Positions 1 through 6,987 of a stretch of DNA of 64,000 bases are shown here, piece by piece. The stretch covers positions 1 to 64,000 of the forward strand of contig CALWLS010000009.1 of assembly GCA_944381575.1 (NCBI GenBank). Reading direction: 5' to 3'. The DNA comes from an uncultured Lachnospiraceae bacterium (GTDB taxonomy: Bacteria; Bacillota; Clostridia; Lachnospirales; Lachnospiraceae). Each line of letters opens with the position of its first letter. The first letter of the stretch is position 1. The notes beneath the pieces are model-generated. The model did no database searches and was not told the DNA's origin. It saw only the letters and a list, made by a program, of their open reading frames with translations. A program made the position numbers and the translations under genes.

Positions 1-70
1 GATTTTCAATACCTCTGTGCTTTCCATAACTTTTTGTCAGTCCATCTAACATTATCACCGCTTGTTTCAT
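1..70 (-). CDS. ABC transporter ATP-binding protein (N-terminal fragment, cut by window edge)
   Basis: Only the first 23 codons are inside the window; the gene continues beyond base 1. They read MKQAVIMLDGLTKSYG and then KHRGIEN, the usual first beta strand of an ABC ATPase (hydrophobic residues, then L-T-K-S-Y-G), so this is most likely the nucleotide-binding subunit of an exporter. The ATG at 68-70 overlaps the TGA stop of the TetR-type gene at 67-69, and a GGAGG Shine-Dalgarno lies inside the last codons of that gene, which implies translational coupling. The pair is probably a regulator-plus-exporter cassette. Substrate cannot be told from this fragment. Confidence 0.7.
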   Translation of the reverse strand, partial: MKQAVIMLDGLTKSYGKHRGIEN

Positions 71-678
71 AATAAATATTCCTCCTTGTAGAAATGATAT
101 TTTAACATTTTCAGAATATTCTCCATTTCGCACACGATTCTATCAAAATCTGACACACCTTCAATCTCGTCTACAATACCGTATCCAATATGCATCAATG
201 TGCGGAACAGTAGTGGCGCATCTTCGGGATGCTTGAATTTTACCAGATCGGCATCACGGAGCATCAGATCATGCAAGTGTTTTTCACCTTCTTGCATTAA
301 GTCCTTAATGTGCTCCGAAATTTCAATGGATGGCTCTTTTGCAACACTTATAATAAAAGCGACGATATAGGGATTCTTTTTCAAATTATCTATCTTCATG
401 ATTATGGCTTGCTGTACACGATCAAAGAAATCTGCGTTTGCATATAACGCCTGTTCCTGATAAACTGCTTTCATTTGTGTGCTGCTGTGTTCAACCAGAT
501 ATTCATAGAGGTTTTGCTTTGTACCAAAATATTGAAAAAGGGATGCCTTAGAGATGCCCGCCATTTTTGCAATGTCGTTAATCGATGCTTTTTCGTATCC
601 ATGCTGAGAGAAGCAAGATAGTGCTGCATTTCTAATTAAGGTTTGCTTTTCGTCAGAAAGTGCTAAAAATTTTTCCAT
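67..678 (-). CDS. TetR/AcrR family transcriptional regulator
   Basis: A 203-residue TetR-type repressor. Residues 10-55 form the helix-turn-helix domain (ISKASLFQYFGTKQNLYEYL region, matching the family pattern of S-x-LFxYFxxKxxLY), followed by a helical ligand-binding domain without recognisable specificity. ATG 676-678 is chosen because GGAGG sits five bases upstream; an in-frame TTG five codons earlier lacks a ribosome site. The gene is followed at once by an ABC transporter ATPase, with stop and start overlapping. Two copies of ACCGATTCGGT flank its promoter, so it very probably represses itself and the transporter. It lies in the segment interpreted as an integrative element. Confidence 0.85.
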   Translation of the reverse strand: MEKFLALSDEKQTLIRNAALSCFSQHGYEKASINDIAKMAGISKASLFQYFGTKQNLYEYLVEHSSTQMKAVYQEQALYANADFFDRVQQAIIMKIDNLKKNPYIVAFIISVAKEPSIEISEHIKDLMQEGEKHLHDLMLRDADLVKFKHPEDAPLLFRTLMHIGYGIVDEIEGVSDFDRIVCEMENILKMLKYHFYKEEYLL

Positions 679-691
679 AATAACCTCCAAC

Positions 692-712
692 AAATAACCG
701 ATTCGGTTATTT
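692..712. promoter_or_regulatory. TetR operator copy 1 (21-bp palindrome)
   Basis: AAATAACCGA-T-TCGGTTATTT is a perfect inverted repeat with 10-base arms around one central base. It overlaps the predicted +1 of the TetR promoter and ends just before the ribosome binding site. The core ACCGATTCGGT recurs once more 37 bp away (centre to centre). TetR-family proteins usually bind such dyads near their own promoter. Confidence 0.75.
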
Positions 713-718
713 TGCTAT

Positions 719-747
719 ACTATATCACGAATAACCGATTCGGTCAA
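719..747 (-). promoter_or_regulatory. Promoter of the TetR/ABC transporter operon
   Basis: On the minus strand a TTGACC -35 box (742-747) and a TATAGT -10 box (719-724) are separated by exactly 17 bases. The predicted start of transcription falls near 711, about 33 bases upstream of the ATG. Operator copy 2 covers the -35 box and adjoining spacer, and copy 1 covers the transcription start, the layout expected for repression by the encoded TetR protein. Confidence 0.7.
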
Positions 748-748
748 T
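731..748. promoter_or_regulatory. TetR operator copy 2
   Basis: ATAACCGATTCGGT (731-744) repeats the core of operator copy 1. The perfect dyad is ACCGATTCGGT at 734-744, with weaker symmetry outside it. It overlaps the -35 box TTGACC of the same promoter. Confidence 0.65.
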
Positions 749-770
749 ACAAATGTGCGTTTTTGTTCAT

Positions 771-802
771 AAAAATCGCCCGTGAGATATCTCCCACGGG
801 CG
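771..802 (-). terminator. Rho-independent terminator downstream of the DUF6061-like gene
   Basis: Read on the minus strand, an 8-bp perfect stem CGCCCGTG/CACGGGCG (777-784 with 795-802) is followed by a run of five T (771-775). It lies ten bases after the stop codon of the small gene at 812-1060 and separates it from the TetR promoter. Confidence 0.75.
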
Positions 803-811
803 GCAAAATAA

Positions 812-1060
812 TCAGCTTTCTAAAGGCTTATATTCAGTTACAGTTTTCAAATAGGTTTCAGGATTGCCGTTCAAAATCAAGTCTGCATATCCAATCGGGT
901 CAGTGTAAATCAGATAGTCAAGCTCTGACCGCTGATACATATTGTCAGCAACTTCATTCTCCACGGCGATGGTATCAATGGCAATCATGCTGCCATCAAA
1001 GAATTTCAGCTCCACACAAGCGGTATCCATGTTAAACTCACAAGAAATCAATCTATCCAT
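812..1060 (-). CDS. DUF6061-like small protein, mobile-element associated
   Basis: An 82-residue acidic protein without signal peptide or membrane segment. I recognise the pattern (LISCEFN near the start, VELKFFDGS, AVENEVADNMYQRSELDYL, LILNGNPE, YLKTVTEYKP near the end) as the DUF6061 family, which is common in Bacillota integrative elements; the function is unknown. A TGGAGG ribosome site precedes the ATG. It starts 24 bases after the stop of the rRNA methyltransferase tail and ends in a terminator, so it may be co-transcribed with that gene. Its presence supports the view that this end of the window is element DNA. Confidence 0.6.
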   Translation of the reverse strand: MDRLISCEFNMDTACVELKFFDGSMIAIDTIAVENEVADNMYQRSELDYLIYTDPIGYADLILNGNPETYLKTVTEYKPLES

Positions 1061-1084
1061 AAGAAACCTCCATTTTACGGGATG

Positions 1085-2677
1085 TTAGATTATCCCAAAA
1101 TATTTGAATGCTTCTCGGATTGCTTTCTCTTTTTCTGGCGGACACAGGGGCTGTCTGGAATCTTCGGATTTTGGCAGATTGTAGTTCTTGCCAACCTCAA
1201 TCCCACATTTCCGCTTAATCTGTGAGATATACAGGTTAGACACCTTTAATCCGCTATGTTCCAGTACATAGTCCTTGATCTGCGTGTAGGTTGCCCCATC
1301 CTGAAATTCGGACATATCCATATCTTCCAAAGAGAACTCAACCCGAATCTTTTTCGAGTCGACCTCGCCCTTGGAAAGCAAGACAACCGTCTCCACATTA
1401 TTGGTCCAAGGGAACTGGTCGACAGCCACGGCCTTAATGAGCCTGTATCCTGCATCATTTAAGACCACCAGGTCCCTTGCGAGGCTTTCCGGCTTACAGC
1501 TCACGTAGATCATGTTTTTGACTCCGTAGGCTATTATCTTTTTTAAGGCCTTTGGATTTACTCCGTCCCTCGGAGGGTCCAGGACTATCACATCTGGAGC
1601 CGGGAGCTCGTCAAGGGCCTTTAAGACATCCCCGGCAATAAAATCACAGTTTGAAAGCCCGTTCTTCTCCGCATTTTCCCTGGCAGCCTCAACAGCCTCC
1701 TCAACTATCTCCACTCCAGTCACATGTCCTACGCATGGAGCAAGTATCTGGGCTATGGTCCCGGTCCCGGAATACAGATCGTAGACCGTCATGTCCTTAT
1801 CAAGCTCGTCTATTATAAATTCCCTCACCTTGGAATATAAGACCTCAGCTCCTTTGGAGTTGGTCTGGAAAAACGAGAACGGCGAGATATCAAATTTAAG
1901 TCCCAGGAGCTCCTCGGAAATGTGGTCCCCACCGTACAGCACGCTGGTGCCCTCATTTTTAACGGCGTCAGCCTTCGAGTCATTCACGGTATGGAGTATA
2001 CCTTTTATGCTTCCCTCAAGCTCACCCCTTTTGGAAAGCTCCGTAAGGCAGTCCCTTAACCCTGAAAGCAGCTCCTTTTCGTCTACATATGACGCCTCAT
2101 AAGCTTCATTTAAACTTCCGTCTTCATTATAGAGGTCAGGAGCATATATGTCGGAATGCTTTTTGACCTTAACCGGCTTTTGTGTGGTGGTGACCAGGTC
2201 TATCAGCATTTCTCCCGTATTTACGGCTCTCCTGATTATGAGATATCTGAGATATCCCTTATGGGACCTTTTGTCCTTGTAGGTGACTCCAAGTCCCCTG
2301 AAATACTCCGCAGCGGCTCTTACCACCCGGTTGCAGTCCTCGTGTACCAGCAGACAGCAGTCCACGTCTATCACATCGTAAAAGCTTTTTTTTCTGTGGA
2401 GCCCCAGGGTAAGCGGCCCGTCCTTCATACAGTCTCCGAAGCTGTACTCCATCTTGTTGCGATAGGCGAATATCAGAGGGCTCTCGATTATCTCCTGATA
2501 CTCAAAGCCATAGCTGCAGGCCCCCTCAAGAAGGCTCCTTACTCTATTATCCTTTTCCAAAAGCTGTTCCGAGCATTTTTTTCCACAATAAAAACAGCCT
2601 CCGCATATACCGCCGAGGCTGCAATCATTTGTCATATCACGCGGAACAGACTGTTCCTTATTATTCATAATCCTCAT
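1085..2677 (-). CDS. rlmD: 23S rRNA (uracil-5-)-methyltransferase, RlmD/RumA type, with foreign C-terminal extension
   Basis: SAM-dependent m5U methyltransferase acting on 23S rRNA. Residues ~18-26 carry the iron-sulfur motif C-x5-CGGC. The catalytic domain has YDLYSGTGTIA (SAM binding), VLDPPRDG, and the nucleophile cysteine in YVSCKPESLARD. The conserved end N-V-E-T-V-V is near residue 428; family members usually stop soon after, but this protein has ~100 extra residues (YTQIKDYVLEHSGLKVSNLY, CGIEVGKNYNLPKSE, ALKYFG-like end), resembling a small DNA-binding or recombinase-linked tail. I read this as frame restoration after an element inserted. The start is uncertain: ATG 2677 or ATG 2668, the latter nearer a GAGG. 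It overlaps the upstream small gene by up to 17 bp. Confidence 0.85.
   Translation of the reverse strand: MRIMNNKEQSVPRDMTNDCSLGGICGGCFYCGKKCSEQLLEKDNRVRSLLEGACSYGFEYQEIIESPLIFAYRNKMEYSFGDCMKDGPLTLGLHRKKSFYDVIDVDCCLLVHEDCNRVVRAAAEYFRGLGVTYKDKRSHKGYLRYLIIRRAVNTGEMLIDLVTTTQKPVKVKKHSDIYAPDLYNEDGSLNEAYEASYVDEKELLSGLRDCLTELSKRGELEGSIKGILHTVNDSKADAVKNEGTSVLYGGDHISEELLGLKFDISPFSFFQTNSKGAEVLYSKVREFIIDELDKDMTVYDLYSGTGTIAQILAPCVGHVTGVEIVEEAVEAARENAEKNGLSNCDFIAGDVLKALDELPAPDVIVLDPPRDGVNPKALKKIIAYGVKNMIYVSCKPESLARDLVVLNDAGYRLIKAVAVDQFPWTNNVETVVLLSKGEVDSKKIRVEFSLEDMDMSEFQDGATYTQIKDYVLEHSGLKVSNLYISQIKRKCGIEVGKNYNLPKSEDSRQPLCPPEKEKAIREAFKYFGII
1383..1397. other. Candidate attachment-site core in the rRNA methyltransferase gene
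   Basis: On the minus strand GTGGAGACGGTTGT (1383-1396) encodes V-E-T-V-V, the last strongly conserved motif of RumA-type enzymes and a known target region for rum-specific integrases. Native enzymes normally end a few residues later, but here the frame runs on for about 100 more codons. The exact crossover base cannot be fixed from one end. Confidence 0.4.
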
Positions 2678-2942
2678 CCGAAACTAATACTTCAGGCTCC
2701 TCATCGTCATCGAAGAGATCATCGATGTCATCATAATCATCGGCGAAGTCGCCAATGTTCCTGTATACTATATACGCTATAACTCCAATAAGAGTAAGCG
2801 CTCCAAGTACTGAGAGGATAATGATGAGGATCCTCCTGGTCTCCGTCTCATTGTCTCGCATGCTGTTCTTGACCTTTGAGATGAGCTCGTCGATCGTCTG
2901 CTTTGCTTCGTTAAGTGATACTAAAGCTGCTATCTTATCCAT
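2661..2942 (-). CDS. Small single-pass membrane protein with acidic tail, function unknown
   Basis: A 93-residue protein. Residues ~1-35 are a helical cytoplasmic-looking segment (MDKIAALVSLNEAKQTIDEL), ~36-60 one membrane helix (ILIIILSVLGALTLIGVIAY), then a strongly acidic tail of Asp and Glu clusters. ATG 2940-2942 is chosen because a GGGAGG site precedes it; the longer frame to 2993 lacks one. It has its own promoter and overlaps the start of the methyltransferase gene. Similar small proteins are known in Lachnospiraceae, but I cannot assign a role. Confidence 0.7.
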   Translation of the reverse strand: MDKIAALVSLNEAKQTIDELISKVKNSMRDNETETRRILIIILSVLGALTLIGVIAYIVYRNIGDFADDYDDIDDLFDDDEEPEVLVSDEDYE

Positions 2943-2983
2943 ATCAAAACCTCCCGGCAACTTATCGTTTTTGTCCTGTTTCG

Positions 2984-3012
2984 ATAATAACACAACTGAT
3001 AATCAAATGCAA
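2984..3012 (-). promoter_or_regulatory. Promoter of the small membrane protein / rRNA methyltransferase genes
   Basis: Minus-strand TTGCAT (3007-3012), 17-base spacer, TATTAT (2984-2989). It begins just beyond the end of pcrA (stop at 3018) and would start transcription about 35 bases upstream of the ATG at 2942. Confidence 0.55.
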
Positions 3013-3017
3013 TTTGA

Positions 3018-5513
3018 TCATATTTTTTTCAGCTTTGCAAAGCCGGCGTACATGACCTTTGTGCCGTATTCGTCAAACTCCACCGTAACCTTGTAATCCG
3101 TAGGCTCGTCGGATATGGAGATCACACTGCCGTCTCCGAATTTAAAATGCCTTACCCGGTCTCCCTCACCGTAATCCGGTTTCTGCTTTACCATGTTCTG
3201 GCCTTTGTTTAAGCCCGATATCGAAGACAGGGAACGTTTCCTTCCCCTTCCGGCGGCTGAAGTATCCAGCGAACCGTACCTTCCAAAGACTGCCTCGCCG
3301 TTTTTGTCCCCGTATCTGTAAGAGGAGGTGTTAAAGGCGTTATAGGCGCTGTATGCCCTTTCCTCGCTGCTCCTTTCATCTCCGTTAAATGACGTTTCTC
3401 CTATGGAACCGTATGAAAGCTCCTTTTCGAGCCTGCCCTCATAGCCCCCGAAGTTTGAAAAAGCAGGCTTTTCAGAAAGAGTGCGCCTTCTGAAATATTT
3501 TTCCGCGCAGCTGTCGGGGATCTCCTCTATAAATCTTGAGGGCTTCATGTAGTGCATCTCGCCGTTCACCATGCGCTCCCTGGCCGAGCTTAAGAACAGC
3601 TTTTTCCTTGCCCTCGTTATGCCAACGTAGCACAGCCTTCTTTCCTCCTCTATCTCTGCCACGGGATCGTCAGAGTTTATTGATGCTGCCGAAGGGAAAA
3701 GCCCCTCCTCCATACCGCTCAGATATACCACATCGAACTCCAGTCCCTTGGCGGAATGCAGGGTCATCATGGTCAGCACATCGTCGGTATCGTTCATCCT
3801 GTCGATATCCGCTACTAAAGACACCTCTTCAAGAAATGCGGAAAGCTCTGAAAGCCCGTTTGCAGGCCTGACCTCTGACTCGTCTTCCGCAATTTTGCCA
3901 TCATCGGCATTTTCCAAAGCGCCCGTTGTATTTTCAGGACTGCTCTGGTGATCAGCAGCCTTATTTATAAGCTCCTCTATATTTTCGAGCCTTGTCTCGG
4001 CAGTGACCGGATCTTCTTTTTTAAGCTCGTCGCCGTATCCCGTATCATTTACGATATTTCTAATGGCGTCGGTGATATCAAGCTCATTTTCCGCGATCCG
4101 TTTCCTGATATTTTCTATGTAATCCGTAAAGGCACGGATCTTTTTTGCCGTTCCCGAGGTTATGCCCGGTATGTTCTCAGGCCTCAGGAGAGCCTCATAA
4201 AATGATCCCCCGTTTATATCCGAAAATGCAGTCACCCTGTCAACGGTGGTCTGCCCTATACCCCTCTTCGGGACGTTGATTATCCTGCGGCATGACACAT
4301 CGTCGGTGCCGTTGGCTATGACTCTCAGATAAGAAAGAATGTCCTTTATCTCCCTCCTCTGGTAGAAATTCACTCCGCCGACTATGGTATACGGGATATT
4401 TCTTGAAATGCACTTTTCCTCAAGAAGCCTCGACTGGGCGTTTGTCCTGTATAATACGGCCTGGTCCTTAAGAGGATATCCGCTCTCGGACATAAGCAAT
4501 GCCTCCCGTATTATGCTTTCAGCCTCTCCCGCCGCCGTGTCATATTCATTGTAAACAGGAAGCTCTCCTGTTTCATTTTCCGTCCACAGGCTCTTATCCT
4601 TTCTGCCGGTATTGTTCTTAATGACCTCATTGGCAGCATTTAAAATGCTCTTTGTGGATCTGTAATTCTGCTCAAGCTTTATTACCTTTGCCCCCGGGAA
4701 TGCCTTTTCAAAGTTCAGGATATTTTCTATATTAGCTCCCCTGAATTTGTATATAGACTGGTCATCATCCCCGACCACGCAGAGGTTTTTGTATTTGTCC
4801 GCCAGCATCCTTACGAGCTCAAACTGCACATTGTTGGTATCCTGGTACTCGTCGACCATAATATACTTAAAGCGCTCCTGCCAGTACAAAAGTACATCCG
4901 GGTGCTCGTTAAAAAGCTCCACGGTCTTTATCAGCAGGTCGTCAAAATCCAAAGCGTTATTGGCCTTAAGCTCCTTTTCGTACTCGGCGTATATCTTTGC
5001 CACATTCCTGTCATAGAAATCACCGGCCTCGTTTTCCATATCCTCCGCTGATATCATGAGATTTTTATTTGAAGATATGATGCTTAAGACGCCTCTTTCC
5101 CTGTATATCTTGGTATCGAGATTGAGCTTTTTTATGCAGGCCTTTATCAGCGTCTTCTGATCGTCAGTATCATAGATGGTAAAGTCCGATGCATAGCCGA
5201 GCTTATCTATATCACGCCTTAAGAGCCTTACGCACATGGAGTGGAAGGTGGATACGAATACCCTTCCTGCGTCATAGCCGGAAAGAAGGCCGTTCACCCT
5301 TTCCCTCATCTCCCCTGCCGCCTTGTTTGTAAAGGTTATGGCAAGGATGTTCCATGGAGCAGTTCCATTTTCTATCAGATATCCTATCCTGTGGGTCAGC
5401 ACCCTGGTCTTTCCTGAGCCGGCTCCTGCCAAAATAAGAAGCGGCCCTTCTGTATATTCGACCGCTTCCTTCTGCTCTTTATTTAATCCGTTTAAGAGTC
5501 CTTCTCCGTACAT
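3018..5513 (-). CDS. pcrA: ATP-dependent DNA helicase PcrA/UvrD
   Basis: An 831-residue superfamily 1 3'-5' helicase for nucleotide excision repair and removal of RecA or stalled polymerase. Motifs in order: Q motif LNKEQKEAV, Walker A AGAGSGKT (~30), TFTNKAA (Ia), VDEYQDTN (II, ~225), GDDDQSIYKFRGA (III), LEQNYRS (IV), TLHSAKGLEFD (V), and YVGITRARKKL (VI). The last ~50 residues form the Tudor-like domain that contacts RNA polymerase (GDRVRHFKFGDGSV). Length is slightly above the typical ~740 because of a long linker before that domain. The ATG follows GGAGTGATGA. It sits 17 bases downstream of serS and may be read from the same transcript. Confidence 0.97.
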   Translation of the reverse strand: MYGEGLLNGLNKEQKEAVEYTEGPLLILAGAGSGKTRVLTHRIGYLIENGTAPWNILAITFTNKAAGEMRERVNGLLSGYDAGRVFVSTFHSMCVRLLRRDIDKLGYASDFTIYDTDDQKTLIKACIKKLNLDTKIYRERGVLSIISSNKNLMISAEDMENEAGDFYDRNVAKIYAEYEKELKANNALDFDDLLIKTVELFNEHPDVLLYWQERFKYIMVDEYQDTNNVQFELVRMLADKYKNLCVVGDDDQSIYKFRGANIENILNFEKAFPGAKVIKLEQNYRSTKSILNAANEVIKNNTGRKDKSLWTENETGELPVYNEYDTAAGEAESIIREALLMSESGYPLKDQAVLYRTNAQSRLLEEKCISRNIPYTIVGGVNFYQRREIKDILSYLRVIANGTDDVSCRRIINVPKRGIGQTTVDRVTAFSDINGGSFYEALLRPENIPGITSGTAKKIRAFTDYIENIRKRIAENELDITDAIRNIVNDTGYGDELKKEDPVTAETRLENIEELINKAADHQSSPENTTGALENADDGKIAEDESEVRPANGLSELSAFLEEVSLVADIDRMNDTDDVLTMMTLHSAKGLEFDVVYLSGMEEGLFPSAASINSDDPVAEIEEERRLCYVGITRARKKLFLSSARERMVNGEMHYMKPSRFIEEIPDSCAEKYFRRRTLSEKPAFSNFGGYEGRLEKELSYGSIGETSFNGDERSSEERAYSAYNAFNTSSYRYGDKNGEAVFGRYGSLDTSAAGRGRKRSLSSISGLNKGQNMVKQKPDYGEGDRVRHFKFGDGSVISISDEPTDYKVTVEFDEYGTKVMYAGFAKLKKI

Positions 5514-5530
5514 TCATCACTCCGCAAATA

Positions 5531-6838
5531 TCATTTGCCTTTTATTGAATTATACTTAGGTATGAGCACTTCCTTGCCTCCCATGTAAGGCCTTAAGACC
5601 TCAGGGATCCTTACCGATCCGTCAGCCTGAAGATTATTCTCAAGGAAGGCTATGAGCATACGCGGAGGCGCAACACAGGTGTTGTTCAGCGTATGCGCAA
5701 GATGATTGCCCTTTTCCTTTGATTTGATCCTTATCTTAAGTCGTCTTGCCTGAGCATCTCCAAGATTGGAGCAGGAGCCTACCTCAAAGTATTTCTTCTG
5801 CCTCGGTGACCAGGCTTCTACGTCGCAGGATTTTACCTTGAGATCTGCAAGATCTCCCGTACAGCACTCAAGCTGCCTTACCGGTATATCGAGAGAACGG
5901 AAGAAGTCTACCGTATTCTTCCAGAGGACGTCGTACCACTTCATGCTGTCCTCAGGCTCGCATACCACTATCATCTCCTGCTTTTCAAACTGATGAATAC
6001 GGTATACTCCCCTCTCCTCTATGCCGTGGGCTCCCTTTTCCTTTCTGAAGCAAGGAGAATATGAGGTCATGGTGATAGGCAGCTGATCCTCGTCTATAAG
6101 CTGATCGATATATCTGCCTATCATGGAATGCTCCGATGTACCGATTAGGTAGAGATCCTCTCCCTCGATCTTATACATCATGGCGTCCATCTCGGCAAAG
6201 GACATAACACCGTTTACAACTCTCGATCTGATCATGAATGGAGGTATGCAGTAGGTAAATCCCCTGTTAATCATGAAATCTCTTCCATATGCCAAAACCG
6301 CCTCATGAAGTCTTGCTATATCGCCTATAAGGTAGTAGAAGCCGTTTCCGGAAACCCTTCCGGCAGCCTCCATATCTATGCCGCCGAAGCTCTCCATTAT
6401 ATCCGTATGATAAGGCACCTCAAAATCAGGCACCTTTGGCTCGCCGAATCTCTGGAGCTCAACATTCTCAGAGTCATCCTTTCCAACCGGTACAGAAGGG
6501 TCCACCATGTTAGGTATGATCATCATCCTCTTTGTAAGCTCTTCGGAAAGCTCATTCTGCTTTACGGAAAGACTGTCTATCTTATCTCCGTCAGCCTTCA
6601 CCTCTGCCTTGATGCGCTCTGCCTCATCCTTAAGGCCCTTGGCCATCAGTCCTCCGATCTCCTTAGAGAGCTTGTTTCTCCTGGCCTTCAGCTCATCCGC
6701 CTCCTGCTGTACCTTCCTCAGCTCGGCGTCAAGAGCCACGCACTCATCTACAAGCGGAAGCTTTTCATCCTGGAACTTCTTTTTGATGTTTTCCTTTACA
6801 AGCTCAGGATTTTCTCTGACAAATTTGATATCTAACAT
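5531..6838 (-). CDS. serS: Seryl-tRNA synthetase
   Basis: A 435-residue class II aminoacyl-tRNA synthetase charging tRNA-Ser. The N-terminal ~110 residues are the long antiparallel coiled coil that grips the tRNA variable arm. The catalytic core has motif 2 CFRKEKGAHG and a motif 3 region NNTCVAPPRMLIAFLEN that keeps the key arginine but differs from the common NGSGLAVGR form. ATG 6836-6838 follows a GGGGTAA site. No T-box leader is visible upstream, so expression is probably constitutive from a nearby TATAAT-like promoter. Confidence 0.96.
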   Translation of the reverse strand: MLDIKFVRENPELVKENIKKKFQDEKLPLVDECVALDAELRKVQQEADELKARRNKLSKEIGGLMAKGLKDEAERIKAEVKADGDKIDSLSVKQNELSEELTKRMMIIPNMVDPSVPVGKDDSENVELQRFGEPKVPDFEVPYHTDIMESFGGIDMEAAGRVSGNGFYYLIGDIARLHEAVLAYGRDFMINRGFTYCIPPFMIRSRVVNGVMSFAEMDAMMYKIEGEDLYLIGTSEHSMIGRYIDQLIDEDQLPITMTSYSPCFRKEKGAHGIEERGVYRIHQFEKQEMIVVCEPEDSMKWYDVLWKNTVDFFRSLDIPVRQLECCTGDLADLKVKSCDVEAWSPRQKKYFEVGSCSNLGDAQARRLKIRIKSKEKGNHLAHTLNNTCVAPPRMLIAFLENNLQADGSVRIPEVLRPYMGGKEVLIPKYNSIKGK

Positions 6839-6896
6839 TGCTAATTACCCCTATGATAAATATTTGGAATCTTGATCCTGATATATCAACTTTTAA

Positions 6897-6902
6897 ATTA
6901 TA
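6897..6902 (-). promoter_or_regulatory. Candidate -10 box of the serS promoter
   Basis: A perfect TATAAT on the minus strand about 60 bases upstream of serS. No good -35 hexamer is found at 16-18 bases, so the call is tentative. The rest of 6839-6987 shows no terminator or T-box. Confidence 0.35.
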
Positions 6903-6987
6903 CCACAGTTTGACCGTATGTAGGCGCTTTTTTAAAAGCATTAAACCGGGCTTTACGGCTTATGCCTGCCATATATCCGCAATGGGT

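Larger units (their letters stand above)
1..1396. mobile_element. Terminal part of a probable integrative element inserted in the 3' end of an rRNA methyltransferase gene
   Basis: The stretch holds a transporter/TetR cassette, a DUF6061-like gene and the last ~100 codons of the methyltransferase gene, which do not belong to the RlmD/RumA fold. By eye the DNA is richer in A and T than the neighbouring core genes (not counted). Related C-terminal tails are, to my knowledge, found where elements have integrated at the conserved V-E-T codons of rumA-like genes and restored the reading frame with their own DNA. The recombinase and the other end must lie left of the window. This is inference; no recombinase is seen here. 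Confidence 0.5.

Noticed and set aside
679..693. Upstream TTG start for the TetR gene
   Set aside because: It would place the ribosome site inside the coding region; ATG 678 has a properly spaced GGAGG.
1246..1458. Minus-strand frame overlapping the methyltransferase tail
   Set aside because: Out of frame with the real gene and composed of Arg/Trp/Ser-rich sequence without motifs; likely a shadow.
2156..2782. Plus-strand frame of 208 codons opposite the rRNA methyltransferase
   Set aside because: Antisense to a clear enzyme, with no ribosome site and no recognisable domain.
6839..6987. T-box riboswitch upstream of serS
   Set aside because: The region is short and lacks the conserved T-box sequence and a terminator/antiterminator pair.
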